Shown here in pieces: positions 18,341 to 28,483 of a stretch of 64,000 nt of DNA (position 1 is the stretch's first letter; each line of letters begins with the position of its first letter). Under the pieces are notes generated by a model that saw nothing but the letters and a program-made list of their open reading frames with translations, was not told where the DNA came from and did no database searches. Position numbers and translations under genes: made by a program. The stretch is from Nocardioides furvisabuli (GTDB taxonomy: Bacteria > Actinomycetota > Actinomycetes > Propionibacteriales > Nocardioidaceae). Where the stretch lies: NCBI RefSeq assembly GCF_021083185.1, contig NZ_JAIGQB010000002.1:62001-126000 (forward strand), written 5' to 3'.

Positions 18341-19075
18341 TCAGCGGATCGTCGGGTTGCCGGGCACGCTGACGTCGTACACCGACGCCTCCTGCGCGGC
18401 CAGGAGCCGGTCGACCACCTGGGCCTTGAGCGCCGACTCCTCCGCGCTCCCCCACACCACCCGTCGCTGGTCGCGCATCACCAGGGTGATCTGGTCGACC
18501 GTGGCCACCTCGACGTGGTCGACGCGCGAGGCGAGGTCCTGCGGCAGGGCCGAGACGACGGTCGCGGCCTCCTTCAGCGCGTCGGCGCCGGCCGCGGCTC
18601 CGGGGCGGACGCGCGGCATGCCCTTCGGCGCGGTGCCGTACTCGCGGAACACCACGCCGTCGGCGTCGAGCCCGCGCAGGCGTCCGGAGACGTCGACGAC
18701 GGCCACCGCCGTGCGCTCCACCACCTCGATGCGTACGCCGTCGGGCCAGGCGCGGGTGACGTCGACCGAGCGGACCTCGGCCAGCGACCCCACACGTGCG
18801 TCTGCGCGGTCGAGGTCGACGAGGGCGAGCTGCTCCCCCAGCGGCAGGTCCGCCATCTCACGGACCCGGGCGTCGCTGAGCAGGTCGTTGCCGACCACCT
18901 CGACCTTCTGCACCTGCAGGGTCGCGGAGAAGAAGACCAGCCAGACCGACGAGGCGAGCAGCGCCACGACGGCGACGGCTGCGAGGACGTAGCGCAGCGA
19001 GAGCCAGCGGCGGGCCCACTGACGGCGTGCGAAGCGGCGGCGGGTGCGCTGCGAGGTGCGCTCCTCGCGCTCCAC
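18341..19075 (-). CDS. ftsQ: Cell division protein FtsQ
   Basis: Bitopic divisome protein linking FtsL/FtsB and the septal synthase. 244 residues: basic cytoplasmic tail, one membrane helix at about 28-48 ('YVLAAVAVVALLASSVWLVF'), the POTRA domain starting 'LQVQKVEVVGNDLLSDARVR' and the FtsQ beta domain with 'RAWPDGVRIEVVERTAVAVV'. GTG start at 19075 immediately follows the murC stop. Confidence 0.93.
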   Translation of the reverse strand: MEREERTSQRTRRRFARRQWARRWLSLRYVLAAVAVVALLASSVWLVFFSATLQVQKVEVVGNDLLSDARVREMADLPLGEQLALVDLDRADARVGSLAEVRSVDVTRAWPDGVRIEVVERTAVAVVDVSGRLRGLDADGVVFREYGTAPKGMPRVRPGAAAGADALKEAATVVSALPQDLASRVDHVEVATVDQITLVMRDQRRVVWGSAEESALKAQVVDRLLAAQEASVYDVSVPGNPTIR

Positions 19076-20488
19076 TCACGCACCCCCGAGGAGGTCGAGG
19101 ACCTGCGGCCCGACGCCGGTGATGTCGCCGGCGCCCAGCGTGATCACGAGGTCGCCGGGACGGGCCCGCTCGGCGAGGGCGCGGGCCGCGGACGTCAGCC
19201 CGTCGACGTAGGCGACCTGCTCGGCCGGGAGCGGGACGGCGTCGGCGACGAGTCGTCCGGTGACGGCCGCGTCGGGCTCCTCGCGGGCGACGTAGACGTC
19301 GAGCACCACGACCTCGTCGGCCGCCCCCAGCGCCACGCCCATCGCCTCGCCGAAGATCCGGGTGCGGGAGACCAGGTGCGGCTGGAAGGCCGCGACGACG
19401 CGTCCCTCCCCGGCCAGCGCGCGAGCCGCCTCGAGGTCACCGCTGATCTCGACGGGGTGGTGGGCGTAGGAGTCGTAGACCCGCACGCCCGCGGCCTCGC
19501 CCTTGAGCTCCATGCGGCGGCCGGTGCCGGTGAAGGCGCCGAGCCCGGCGACGAGGTCGTCGAAGGCGCAGCCGAGACGCAGGCCCATGGCCAGGGCCGC
19601 GACGGCGTCGAGGACGTAGTGGCGACCCGGGATGCGCAGGCGCAGCTCGCCGAGCTCCGCACCGTCGCGCAGGACGCGGCACACCGACGTCGACCCGTCG
19701 AGGGTGAGGCCCTCGATGCGGAGGTCCGCGTCGTCGGACTCCCCCACGGTGACGACCTCGAGACCCGCGTCCCGCGTCCGGCCGGCCAGCAGCGCGGCGC
19801 CCGGGTCGTCGACGACGCACACCAGGAAGCCGGCGCGGTCGATGGTGTCGGCGAAGTCGTCGAAGGCGCGGTGGTAGGCCTCCTCGGTGCCCCAGTTGTC
19901 GAGGTGGTCGGCCTCGACGTTGGTGACGATCGCGGCGTGGGGCCGGTAGACCAGGAAGGCGCCGTCGCTCTCGTCGGCCTCGGCCACGAAGAGGTCGTCG
20001 CTGCCCGCGTCGGCGTTGCGCCCCGTCGCGGTCAGCACCCCGCCCACGGCGTACGACGGGTCGACGCCGGCGGCGAGCAGGGCGGAGGTGAGCAGTCCGG
20101 TGGTCGTCGTCTTGCCGTGCGTGCCGGCGACCGCGAGCACCCGGGAGCCGGCCATCACGGCGGCGAGCCCGGCCGAGCGCGGCAGGATCCGCAGGCCGCG
20201 GCGCCGGGCCTCGAGGACCTCCGGGTTGTCCTCGCGGGCGGCCGTGGTCACCACGAGCGTGTCGGCGTCTCCGAGGTGGGCGGCGTCGTAGCCGCGGTGG
20301 CAGGTGACCCCGAGCTCGCGCAGCGCGGGCAGGAAGGGGGTGTCGTGGTCGTCGCTGCCCGTCACCGGCACGCCCTGGGCGGCCATGATGCGGGCGATCG
20401 CGGAGATGCCCGCCCCACCGATGCCGACGCAGTGGACGCGTCCGAGCTCGGCGGCGGGGAGGATCTCGTCGGGGACCGGGATCCTCAC
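19076..20488 (-). CDS. murC: UDP-N-acetylmuramate--L-alanine ligase
   Basis: First amino-acid ligase of the peptidoglycan stem peptide. 470 residues in three domains: Rossmann part 'RVHCVGIGGAGISAIARIMA', ATP-binding 'VAGTHGKTTTTGLLTSALLA', 'EADESDGAFLVYRPHAAIVT', and 'DHLDNWGT'; the C-terminal domain has 'VRVYDSYAHHPVEISGDLEA'. GTG start at 20488 shares GTGA with the murG stop. Confidence 0.97.
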   Translation of the reverse strand: MRIPVPDEILPAAELGRVHCVGIGGAGISAIARIMAAQGVPVTGSDDHDTPFLPALRELGVTCHRGYDAAHLGDADTLVVTTAAREDNPEVLEARRRGLRILPRSAGLAAVMAGSRVLAVAGTHGKTTTTGLLTSALLAAGVDPSYAVGGVLTATGRNADAGSDDLFVAEADESDGAFLVYRPHAAIVTNVEADHLDNWGTEEAYHRAFDDFADTIDRAGFLVCVVDDPGAALLAGRTRDAGLEVVTVGESDDADLRIEGLTLDGSTSVCRVLRDGAELGELRLRIPGRHYVLDAVAALAMGLRLGCAFDDLVAGLGAFTGTGRRMELKGEAAGVRVYDSYAHHPVEISGDLEAARALAGEGRVVAAFQPHLVSRTRIFGEAMGVALGAADEVVVLDVYVAREEPDAAVTGRLVADAVPLPAEQVAYVDGLTSAARALAERARPGDLVITLGAGDITGVGPQVLDLLGGA

Positions 20489-21570
20489 GAGTGCGCTCCC
20501 GATCCAGCGGCGTCGAGGATCATCCGCGCGAGCAGCTCGTCGGCGTCCAGGGGGATCACCCCCCGGGCCGCAGTCCCCATCGCCTCCAGTCGGGCGGTGT
20601 CGGTCATCAACCCCGGCACGCTCGCCGCGACCCACTCCGGCGTCAGGGCGGCGTCGGCGACCATCAGGCCGCCGCCGGCGTCGACGACGGGACGGGCGTT
20701 GAGCGCCTGCTCGCCGTTGCCGATCGGGAGCGGGACGTAGATCGCGGGCAGGCCGACACCGGAGACCTCGGTGACGGTGTTGCTGCCGGAGCGGCACAGC
20801 ACCGCGTCCGCGGCGGCGTAGGCCAGGTCCATCCGGTCGACGTAGCCGACCACGACGTAGGGGACCTCCCCCGAGGCGACCTCGAGCTCGTTCTTCGGCC
20901 CGACGATGTGGAGCACCTGGACGCCGGCCGCGGCGAGCGCGGGCGCGGCGCCGGAGACCGCGGCGTTGATCCGGGCGGCACCCTGCGAGCCGCCGGTCAC
21001 CACGAGGGTGGGCAGGTCGTCACGGAGTCCGAACGACGCGAGCGCCTCGCCGCGCAGGGCGCCGCGGTCCAGCGTCGAGACGAGCCGTCGGACGGGCAGG
21101 CCGGTGCAGACCGCGTGCGGCAGGTCGGTTCCGGGGAAGCTGGTCGCGATGTGCTGGGTCATGCGCGCGCCCAGCCTGTTGGCGATGCCGGGGATCGCGT
21201 TGCCCTCGTGGACCACGATGGGCAGCCCGCGCTTGCGCGCGGCGAGGTAGGCGGGGACCGAGACGTAGCCGCCGAAGCCGACGACGACGTCGGGACGCAC
21301 CCGGTCGACCACCTCGAGGGCGGCAGCGCGCGCGGCGCGGAGGCGGGTCGGCGTACGGAGCAGGTCGGCGCTCGGGCGGCGCGGCAGCGGGACTCGGGGC
21401 ACGAACTCGAGCGGCAGGCCGGCCTCCGGCACCAGTCGGGCCTCCAGGCCCTCTCGGGTGCCGAGGCAGGTCACCTCCGTCGCCGGGTCCAGGCGACGCA
21501 GGGCGTCGGCGGTGGCGAGCAGGGGCGAGGTGTGACCGGCGGAGCCGCCGCCGGCGAGGAGTACGCGCAT
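20485..21570 (-). CDS. murG: UDP-GlcNAc:lipid I N-acetylglucosaminyltransferase
   Basis: GT28 glycosyltransferase making lipid II at the inner face of the membrane. 361 residues: 'MRVLLAGGGSAGHTSPLLAT' (the first glycine-rich loop), 'VVGFGGYVSVPAYLAA', 'HEGNAIPGIANRLGA', 'VVTGGSQGAARINAAV' and 'LCRSGSNTVTEVSGVGLPAI', the UDP-GlcNAc site. A TAGATT box ends 7 nt before the ATG, within the spacer after ftsW, so a separate leaderless transcript for murG-murC is possible. Confidence 0.97.
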   Translation of the reverse strand: MRVLLAGGGSAGHTSPLLATADALRRLDPATEVTCLGTREGLEARLVPEAGLPLEFVPRVPLPRRPSADLLRTPTRLRAARAAALEVVDRVRPDVVVGFGGYVSVPAYLAARKRGLPIVVHEGNAIPGIANRLGARMTQHIATSFPGTDLPHAVCTGLPVRRLVSTLDRGALRGEALASFGLRDDLPTLVVTGGSQGAARINAAVSGAAPALAAAGVQVLHIVGPKNELEVASGEVPYVVVGYVDRMDLAYAAADAVLCRSGSNTVTEVSGVGLPAIYVPLPIGNGEQALNARPVVDAGGGLMVADAALTPEWVAASVPGLMTDTARLEAMGTAARGVIPLDADELLARMILDAAGSGAHS

Positions 21571-21577
21571 CAGGGCA

Positions 21578-21583
21578 AATCTA
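21578..21583 (-). promoter_or_regulatory. Internal -10 box before murG
   Basis: TAGATT on the minus strand, 7 nt before the murG ATG and overlapping the last codons of ftsW. It matches the leaderless promoter pattern seen elsewhere in this window. Confidence 0.45.
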
Positions 21584-22897
21584 GCGATGCGGGTCGGAGT
21601 GGGTCGCAGCGGACAGTCCCGCGGAGCGGTTGCGCCGGCGCGCCGCCAGCGCGGCCGCCGCCTCGGGCTCGCGGCGGGCGAAGCCGATCACCAGTCCGAG
21701 CGCGACCAGCGACGGCAGCAGGGCCGAGCCGCCGTAGGAGACGATCGGCAGCGGGATGCCGATGACGGGCAGGACGGCCAGCACCATGCCGACGTTGATG
21801 ATCATCTGACCGAGCAGCCAGACCACGATGCCGAAGGTCGCGTAGCGCACGAACGGGTCCTGCGTGGTGAGCGCGACGCGGATCGCGGCATAGGCGATGG
21901 TGAAGAACAGCGCGATGACCAGCAGCGTGCCGACCAGGCCGAGCTCCTCGCCCAGCACCGCGAAGATGAAGTCGGTGTGGGCCTCGGGCAGGTCGCCCCA
22001 CTTCTGCGTCGAGGCGCCGATCCCCTGTCCCAGCCAGCCGCCGCTGGAGAGGGCGTAGAGGCCGTGCGCGGGCTGCCAGCCGGCGTCGGTGTAGTCCTTG
22101 AACGGATCGGTGAAGTGCGTGATGCGCTGGAGTCGCTCACCGTCGGTCGCAGCGAGCGCGACCCCGGCGACGCCGAGCACCGACAGGCTCAGTCCGAAGA
22201 GCCGCATCGGGGCGCCCACCACCCAGAGCATGCCGAGCAGGATCGCCGCGAGGACCATCGCGGTGCCGAGGTCACGACCGACGAGCACGAGACCGATGAC
22301 GGCGAAGAGCCCGGGCACCACCGGCACGAGGAGGTGGTGGAGCTCGCGCAGGCGGCGCTCCTTGTGGGCGTAGATGTTGGCGGCCCACAGCACGATGGCG
22401 AGCTTGGCGACCTCGGCGGGCTGCATGGTGAAGGGCCCGATCGCCAGCCAGTTCTTGTTGCCGTTGATCAGCACGCCGAAGCGGGCCACGAGAGCGAGCA
22501 GCACCAGGGTCAGCAGGAAGCCGGGATAGGCCAGCCGACGCACGTGCTTGATCGGCAGGCGAGAGGCGACCCACGCACACGGGAGACCGATGGCCACCCA
22601 CAGCAGCTGGCGCTTCACCACGGCGTAGGAGTCGTCGTAGAGGAGGAACGACCGCACGCTGGACGCGCTCAGCACCATGATGAGCCCGATGGTGAGCAGC
22701 AGTGCCGACGAGCCCAGCAGCAGGTAGTAGGAGGCGAGCGGCTTCTCCAGCGCGTCACGCACCGCACCCGTCGTCGAGGCGACCGCGTCGCGGCTCCACC
22801 GCCACGCGGCGGCGATCCCGGAGCCCAGCGGCGCCCGCACCCCGGCGGCGGAGGCGTCGGGGCCGACGGCGACGTCCTCGGGGTTCGCGGTGGTCAT
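21581..22897 (-). CDS. ftsW: Septal peptidoglycan polymerase FtsW (SEDS family)
   Basis: Lipid II glycosyltransferase partnering with FtsI. 438 residues with about ten membrane helices starting near residue 48 ('YYLLLGSSALLLTIGLIMVL'). SEDS landmarks: 'RLPIKHVRRLAYPGF', 'GNKNWLAIGPFTMQPAEVAK', 'GRDLGTAMVL', 'GLGQGIGASTQKWGDLPEAH' (here WLGQGIGAS) and 'TDFIFAVLGEELGLVG', ending 'GIPLPIVSYGGSALLPSLVA'. ATG at 22897 with GGAGGGGAG upstream. The first 45 residues are a cytoplasmic Ala-rich tail. Confidence 0.96.
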   Translation of the reverse strand: MTTANPEDVAVGPDASAAGVRAPLGSGIAAAWRWSRDAVASTTGAVRDALEKPLASYYLLLGSSALLLTIGLIMVLSASSVRSFLLYDDSYAVVKRQLLWVAIGLPCAWVASRLPIKHVRRLAYPGFLLTLVLLALVARFGVLINGNKNWLAIGPFTMQPAEVAKLAIVLWAANIYAHKERRLRELHHLLVPVVPGLFAVIGLVLVGRDLGTAMVLAAILLGMLWVVGAPMRLFGLSLSVLGVAGVALAATDGERLQRITHFTDPFKDYTDAGWQPAHGLYALSSGGWLGQGIGASTQKWGDLPEAHTDFIFAVLGEELGLVGTLLVIALFFTIAYAAIRVALTTQDPFVRYATFGIVVWLLGQMIINVGMVLAVLPVIGIPLPIVSYGGSALLPSLVALGLVIGFARREPEAAAALAARRRNRSAGLSAATHSDPHR

Positions 22898-22922
22898 CGT
22901 CGCGGCTCCCCTCCGGATGGCG

Positions 22923-24413
22923 TCAGGTCTGGTCGTGGCGGGCGATGTGGGAGTGCACGGCGTCTGCGAACGCGTCGCCGCGCGCGCCGTAGTTGAGGAA
23001 CATGTCCATGGATGCGCATCCCGGCGCCAGCAGCACCGTGTCACCGGACCTGGCGAGCCCGGCTGCCGCGTCGACCACGCGCTCCATCGGAGCACCAGTC
23101 TCGTCCGCGCCCACGTCGATGACGGGCACATCGGGCGCGTGTCGCGAAAGAGCGTCGGCGATGACCGCACGGTCGCGACCGAGCAACACCACTCCCCGCA
23201 GCCGGTCGCGGGCGGCGAGCACCAGGTCGTCGAAGCGGGCACCCTTCGCCAGTCCGCCGGCGACCCAGACGACGTGCTCGAAGGCCCCGAGCGAGGACTG
23301 CGCTGCGTGCGGGTTGGTGGCCTTGGAGTCGTCGATCCAGGTCACCCCCTGCGACTCGGCGACGTGGGCGATGCGGTGCCCGTCGGGGCGGAAGGCGCGC
23401 AGCCCGTCGCGCACCGCCTGCTGGCTCACGCCGTGGGCCCGCGCGAGCGCCGCCGCGGCCAGCGCGTTGGCGACGAAGTGGGGCGCGGGCGAGGCCAGGT
23501 CGGCCAGGGTGCAGAGCTCGGCGGCGCTGGAGCCGCGGTCCTCGATGAACGCGCGGTCGACCAGGAGGTCGTCGACGATCCCGACGTCGCCCGACGAGGG
23601 GGTGCCCAGGGTGAAGCCGACGGCCCGTGCGCCCTCGACCACGTCGGCCTCGCGCACCATCGCCTCGGTGGCGGGGTCGGCGAGGTTGTAGACGCAGGCG
23701 CGCTGCACGCGCTCGTAGATGCGCGCCTTGTCGGCGGCGTAGCGCTCCATGCCGGTCGGGACGCCCGACGGCGCGCCCGGCTCGTCGGCGTACCAGTCGA
23801 GGTGGTCCTCGGCGAGGTTGAGCACGACGGCCGACTCCGCGGACATCGAGTGGGTGTAGTGGAGCTGGAAGCTGGAGAGCTCCACGGCGAGCACGTCGTA
23901 GGGCTCTGGGTCCATCACGGCCTCGACGATCGGCAGTCCGACGTTGCCGACCGCTGCGGCGCGCAAGCCGGCAGCGGTGAGGATCGACTGCAGCATCTGC
24001 ACGGTCGTGGTCTTGCCGTTGGTGCCGGTGACCGCGAGCCACGGCGCCGGGTGCGCAAGATCGCGCAGGCGCCACGCGAGCTCCACCTCGCCCCAGACCG
24101 GGACGCCGCGCTCGGCCGCCCGCGCGAGGAGCGGCGCGGTCGGGCTCCAGCCGGGCGACGTCACGACGAGGTCGACGTCCTCGGGCAGCACGTCGGTGGC
24201 CCCGGGCGCGAGACGGACGGTGGCCCCGAGCGTCTCGAGGAGCTGGGCCTTCTCGGCCTTCTCCTCGCTCGTGGTCTCGTCGAGCGCGGTGACCTGGGCC
24301 CCGAGGAAGAGCAGGTTGTCGGCGGCGGCGTAGCCGGAGACGCCGAAGCCCGCGACCACGACGCGTACGCCGGACCAGTCGCTGGTCCTGCCGAGCCGGT
24401 CGACCCCCGTCAC
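22923..24413 (-). CDS. murD: UDP-N-acetylmuramoylalanine--D-glutamate ligase
   Basis: Adds D-Glu to UDP-MurNAc-L-Ala. About 496 residues with '[19 protein letters not shown]', '[13 protein letters not shown]', the ATP loop '[20 protein letters not shown]', '[14 protein letters not shown]' and '[13 protein letters not shown]'; the C-terminal domain has '[17 protein letters not shown]' and '[20 protein letters not shown]'. I use the GTG at 24413, 4 bases after the mraY stop; a TTG at 24425 overlapping mraY by 8 bases is an equally readable start that adds four residues. Confidence 0.95.
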   Translation of the reverse strand: MTGVDRLGRTSDWSGVRVVVAGFGVSGYAAADNLLFLGAQVTALDETTSEEKAEKAQLLETLGATVRLAPGATDVLPEDVDLVVTSPGWSPTAPLLARAAERGVPVWGEVELAWRLRDLAHPAPWLAVTGTNGKTTTVQMLQSILTAAGLRAAAVGNVGLPIVEAVMDPEPYDVLAVELSSFQLHYTHSMSAESAVVLNLAEDHLDWYADEPGAPSGVPTGMERYAADKARIYERVQRACVYNLADPATEAMVREADVVEGARAVGFTLGTPSSGDVGIVDDLLVDRAFIEDRGSSAAELCTLADLASPAPHFVANALAAAALARAHGVSQQAVRDGLRAFRPDGHRIAHVAESQGVTWIDDSKATNPHAAQSSLGAFEHVVWVAGGLAKGARFDDLVLAARDRLRGVVLLGRDRAVIADALSRHAPDVPVIDVGADETGAPMERVVDAAAGLARSGDTVLLAPGCASMDMFLNYGARGDAFADAVHSHIARHDQT

Positions 24414-24417
24414 GTCG

Positions 24418-25530
24418 TCAGCCAACGCCTGCGACCCACTCGGCGTAGAAGATGCCGAGGCCGGTGGCGACCGCGAGGCCGGTGACGATCCAGAAGCGGA
24501 TCACGATGGTGACCTGTTCCCAGCCGAGCATCTCGAAGTGGTGGTGCAGCGGCGTCATCCGGAAGACGCGGTGGCCGGCCTGGATCTTGAAGACCGACCG
24601 GACCAGCCCGCTGGCGCGGCTGAGCTTGAAGACCGAGACCTGGATCATCACCGACAGGGTGATGGCCACGAAGAGCCCGCCGATGACGACGAGCAGGAGC
24701 TCGGTGCGGGTCATGATCGCGAAGCCGGCCATCGCGCCGCCGAGGGCGAGGGAGCCGGTGTCACCCATCATGATCTGGGCGGGGGAGGCGTTCCACCACA
24801 GGAAGCCGAAGCAGGCTCCGGTGATCGCCGCGGCCACGACCGCGAGGTCCAGCGGGTCGCGCACCTCGTAGCACTTCGGGCCGGCCTCGAGCGCGCACGA
24901 CTGGCTGTTCTGCCAGATGTTGACCAGCGTGTAGGCGGCGAAGACCAGGATCGAGGCACCGGCGGCGAGCCCGTCGAGGCCGTCGGCGAGGTTCACCGCG
25001 TTGCTCGCGCCGGTGACGATGAGCCAGATCAGCAGGATCGCCGCGACCGTGGGGAGGGCGAAGCCCTCGTAGTCGCGGATGAACGACAGGTGGTCCGACG
25101 CCGGTCGCCAGCCGCGCTCGTCCTCGAGCACCGGCGACAGCGCGAGGTAGGCGAAGACCAGCCCGACCACGGTCTGGCCGATCATCTTGGCGCGGCTGCG
25201 CAGGCCGAGGTTGTGCTGGCGGCTGACCTTGAGGAAGTCGTCGAGGAAGCCGACCGCACCGATCCCGACGAGCAGGAAGAGCAGCAGGAGGGCCGAGGCC
25301 GTGGGCGCCTGACCGGTGATGAGCTTGGCGGCGAAGTAGCCGACGACGGTGGCCAGGATGATCACCGCGCCGCCCATGGTCGGGGTGCCGCGCTTGACGT
25401 GGTGGGTGGTGGGGCCGTCGTCACGGATCGGCTGGCCGAAACCCTGGCGCGTGAAGAACCGGATGGCGTAGCGCGTGCCGAGGAGGGAGATCAGCAGGGA
25501 GAGTCCTCCTCCGAACAGGATGGCTCTCAT
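24418..25530 (-). CDS. mraY: Phospho-N-acetylmuramoyl-pentapeptide transferase
   Basis: Forms lipid I on undecaprenyl phosphate. 370 residues, about ten membrane helices. MraY signatures: '[20 protein letters not shown]', 'GFLDDFLKV' (catalytic Asp pair), '[20 protein letters not shown]', '[20 protein letters not shown]' and '[19 protein letters not shown]'. ATG at 25530 overlaps the murF stop (ATGA). Confidence 0.97.
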   Translation of the reverse strand: MRAILFGGGLSLLISLLGTRYAIRFFTRQGFGQPIRDDGPTTHHVKRGTPTMGGAVIILATVVGYFAAKLITGQAPTASALLLLFLLVGIGAVGFLDDFLKVSRQHNLGLRSRAKMIGQTVVGLVFAYLALSPVLEDERGWRPASDHLSFIRDYEGFALPTVAAILLIWLIVTGASNAVNLADGLDGLAAGASILVFAAYTLVNIWQNSQSCALEAGPKCYEVRDPLDLAVVAAAITGACFGFLWWNASPAQIMMGDTGSLALGGAMAGFAIMTRTELLLVVIGGLFVAITLSVMIQVSVFKLSRASGLVRSVFKIQAGHRVFRMTPLHHHFEMLGWEQVTIVIRFWIVTGLAVATGLGIFYAEWVAGVG

Positions 25531-26918
25531 CTGGTGCGACTCCCTTCGTCCTCCGGCGGGAGGAGCTCCTCGGCGATCAGTTCCAGCGCCGCCCCCCGTG
25601 ATGCCTTCACCAGGACGACATCAGCAGCCGAGACATTGTGCCGCAGCCAGTCGACGGCCGCGTCACGCCCCGCCGTGGGGATGCTCACTCCCCCGCTCCG
25701 GGCGGCGTCGTGACCCTCGCGGATGGGGTCCGCGGCCGGGCCGACCGTGACCAGCACGTCGACGCCGACCTCGGCGGCGTACGCCCCGACGTCGTGGTGG
25801 GCCGCTCGGGCACCGTCGCCGAGCTCGAGCATCTCCCCCAGCACCGCGACCGTACGCCGGCCGGTGCGCGCGCCGATGCCGGCGAGCGTGTCGAGCGCGG
25901 CGCGGACCGACTCGGGGTTGGCGTTGTAGGAGTCGTTGAGCACGACCAGGCCGTCGGCACGCTCACCGACCTCCATGCGCCACCGGCTCGCGGGCTCGGC
26001 GTCGCCGAGCGCGTCGGCCACGGTGTCGAGGTCGAGCCCGACCGCGAGCGCCATGGCCGCGGCGGCCGCGGCGTTGCGCCACTGGAAGGCGCCGACCTGG
26101 GCGAGGTGGACGGTGGCGCCCGACCCGCGGTGGACGAGCTCGAAGGACTGGCGGCCGATCTCGTCGGTGGTGACCTCGCTGACGGCGACGTCCGCCCCGT
26201 CGAGGCCGAACGTCGTCACGCCTGCGGAGGTGCGGGCGGCCATCGCGCGCACGAGGTCGTCGTCCGCGTTGAGCACCGCGGTGCCGTCGCCCGCGAGGGC
26301 CTCGACGATCTCGCCCTTGGCCTCGGCGATCGCCTCACGGCTGCCGAACTCGCCGATGTGGGCGGTGCCGACGTTGAGCACCGCAGCCACGTGCGGCGGC
26401 GCGATCTCGCACAGCCGGGCGATGTGGCCGACGCCGCGCGCGCCCATCTCCACCACGAGGAAGCGGGTCTCGGAGGTGGCGCGCAGCACCGTCAGCGGCA
26501 CCCCGAGCTCGTTGTTGAAGTTGCCGCGGGTGGCGACCGTCGGGCCGGACTCGGCGAGGAGGTGGGCGAGGTAGTCCTTCGTGCCGGTCTTGCCCTGGGA
26601 GCCGGTCATCGCCAGCACGACCACGTCCGGCAGGCGATCCACGACGTGGCGCGCCAGCAGTCCCAGCGCGAGGGTCACGTCGCCGACCACGACGGTGGGC
26701 AGGTCGGTGGGGCGGCTGCCGAGGACGGCCACGGCACCGGCCTCCCCCGCCGCCGCGGCGAAGTCGTGCCCGTCGACGCGGTCGCCGGCAAGGGCGACGA
26801 ACAGGCCGCCGGGCTCCGGGGTGCGGGTGTCGAGGAAGGCGCCGCCGGTGACGACGGCGTCACCGTGCGCGGTGCCCCCGACGACATCGGCGACCTCGGC
26901 CAGGGTCATCTCGATCAT
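25527..26918 (-). CDS. murF: UDP-N-acetylmuramoyl-tripeptide--D-alanyl-D-alanine ligase
   Basis: Adds D-Ala-D-Ala to complete the pentapeptide. 463 residues: N-terminal 'MTLAEVADVVGG', ATP loop 'AMTGSQGKTGTKDYLAHLLA', 'TRGNFNNELGVPLTVL', 'VVEMGARGVGHIARLCEIA', and 'VLNDSYNANPESVRAALDTL'. ATG at 26918 overlaps the murE stop (ATGA); mraY overlaps the other end, so murE-murF-mraY are tightly coupled. Confidence 0.97.
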   Translation of the reverse strand: MIEMTLAEVADVVGGTAHGDAVVTGGAFLDTRTPEPGGLFVALAGDRVDGHDFAAAAGEAGAVAVLGSRPTDLPTVVVGDVTLALGLLARHVVDRLPDVVVLAMTGSQGKTGTKDYLAHLLAESGPTVATRGNFNNELGVPLTVLRATSETRFLVVEMGARGVGHIARLCEIAPPHVAAVLNVGTAHIGEFGSREAIAEAKGEIVEALAGDGTAVLNADDDLVRAMAARTSAGVTTFGLDGADVAVSEVTTDEIGRQSFELVHRGSGATVHLAQVGAFQWRNAAAAAAMALAVGLDLDTVADALGDAEPASRWRMEVGERADGLVVLNDSYNANPESVRAALDTLAGIGARTGRRTVAVLGEMLELGDGARAAHHDVGAYAAEVGVDVLVTVGPAADPIREGHDAARSGGVSIPTAGRDAAVDWLRHNVSAADVVLVKASRGAALELIAEELLPPEDEGSRTR

Positions 26919-28483
26919 CGGAGGTCCTCCCGGGACACCATCTCCTCGCGGGCCACCACGCGGTCGTCGAAGGGGTGCACCACCCCGTGGACCTCCTGGC
27001 CGCTCTCGTGGCCCTTGCCGGCGACCAGCACGACGTCTCCGGGGGCGGCACGGCGTACGGCCTCGCGGATCGCCTCGCGGCGGTCACCGATCTCGAGCAC
27101 CTCGGCCGCACCGGCGCGGGTGCCCTCGAGCACGGCAGAGCGGATGGCGGCGGGGTCCTCGGTGCGCGGGTTGTCGTCGGTCACGACCAGCACGTCGGCC
27201 AGGCGTGAGGCGATCTCGCCCATCAGCGGCCGCTTGAGGGTGTCGCGGTCGCCACCGGCGCCGACGACAGCGATCACCTGTCCCTCGGTCAGCGGACGCA
27301 GCGTGGTCAGCACGGCCTCGAGCGCGTCGGGCTTGTGGGCGTAGTCGACGACCAGGGTGAAGTCCTGGCCGGCCGCCACCGGCTCGAGCCGACCGGGCAC
27401 CCCGCTGACGCCGGCGATGCCGTCGGCCACCGCACGCGCGTCGAGACCGGCGAGGGCGGCGGACGCGATGGCGGCGAGGGCGTTGGAGACGTTGAACTCC
27501 CCCGGGATGCCGATCGCGGCCGGCACCTCGACGCCCGGCCCGACGACCGTGAAGGTGGCACCCGCAGGCGTCAGCGCGACGTCGACCGCACGCCAGTCCG
27601 CGTCGGCGCCGCGGGAGGAGTAGGTCGACATGGGGATCGTCGCCACCTCGAGCAACCGGCGGCCGAACTCGTCGTCGACGTTGGTGAGGCCCACCGTCGC
27701 CCGCTCGGGGGTGAAGAGGCCGGCCTTGGCGGCGAAGTAGTCGTCGAGGTCGCTGTGGAAGTCGAGGTGGTCGCGCCCGAGGTTGAGGAAGGTCGCGACG
27801 TCGAAGACCACGCCGTCGACCCGGCCGAGGACGAGCGCGTGGCTGGACACCTCCATCGCGCAGGCGTCCACCCCGTGCTCGCGCATCACCCCGAAGAGCC
27901 CGTGCAGGTCCGGCGCCTCCGGAGTGGTGAGCTGGGTCTTCACGTCGTGCCCGGCGATGCGGGTGCCGACCGTGCCGATCACGGCCGACGTCACGCCGGA
28001 GGCGGTGAGTCCCTGCTCGAGGATGCGGGTGGTGGTGGTCTTGCCCTGGGTGCCGGTGACGCCGATGACGCGCAGCCCGCGAGCGGGGTCGCCGTAGACC
28101 CGTGCGGAGAGACGTCCCAGCACGAGGCGCGGGTCGGCCACGACGATCGCCGGCGTGCGCGGTGGCAGCAGGTCGAGCCCGGCCGGGTCGGTGAGCACCG
28201 CGACCGCACCCGCGTCGAGCGCCTGGCCGGCGAAGGTCGCGCCGTGGGCACGCGTGCCCGGGAGCGCGGCGTACAGGTCACCGGGCCGGACCCGGTCGGT
28301 GCTGAGGGAGACGCCGGACACCGGTGTGCCGAGATCGCCGTGGACGTCCACGTCGGTCAGGGTCGCGAGCCACGCGGCGAGCTCCGTGGCGGGCGTCGCC
28401 GGGGGCAGAAGGGGCCGGGTGGCACTCCTCGCCTCGGCAGGCTGGTCGACTGGATGGTCCACCGAGCGAGCGTATCGACTCAC
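26915..28483 (-). CDS. murE: UDP-MurNAc-L-Ala-D-Glu--diaminopimelate ligase
   Basis: Adds diaminopimelate to the stem peptide. About 522 residues: 'VSGVSLSTDRVRPGDLYAAL', ATP loop 'VTGTQGKTTTTRILEQGLTA', 'LTTPEAPDLHGLF', 'VSSHALVLGRVDG', 'NLGRDHLDFHSDLDDYFAAK' and 'VVTDDNPRTEDPAAI'. The DNPR motif marks diaminopimelate rather than lysine specificity. The GTG at 28483 shares GTGA with the ftsI stop and fits the habit of the cluster; the GTG at 28462 (seven codons later) is a reasonable alternative. Confidence 0.95.
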   Translation of the reverse strand: MSRYARSVDHPVDQPAEARSATRPLLPPATPATELAAWLATLTDVDVHGDLGTPVSGVSLSTDRVRPGDLYAALPGTRAHGATFAGQALDAGAVAVLTDPAGLDLLPPRTPAIVVADPRLVLGRLSARVYGDPARGLRVIGVTGTQGKTTTTRILEQGLTASGVTSAVIGTVGTRIAGHDVKTQLTTPEAPDLHGLFGVMREHGVDACAMEVSSHALVLGRVDGVVFDVATFLNLGRDHLDFHSDLDDYFAAKAGLFTPERATVGLTNVDDEFGRRLLEVATIPMSTYSSRGADADWRAVDVALTPAGATFTVVGPGVEVPAAIGIPGEFNVSNALAAIASAALAGLDARAVADGIAGVSGVPGRLEPVAAGQDFTLVVDYAHKPDALEAVLTTLRPLTEGQVIAVVGAGGDRDTLKRPLMGEIASRLADVLVVTDDNPRTEDPAAIRSAVLEGTRAGAAEVLEIGDRREAIREAVRRAAPGDVVLVAGKGHESGQEVHGVVHPFDDRVVAREEMVSREDLR

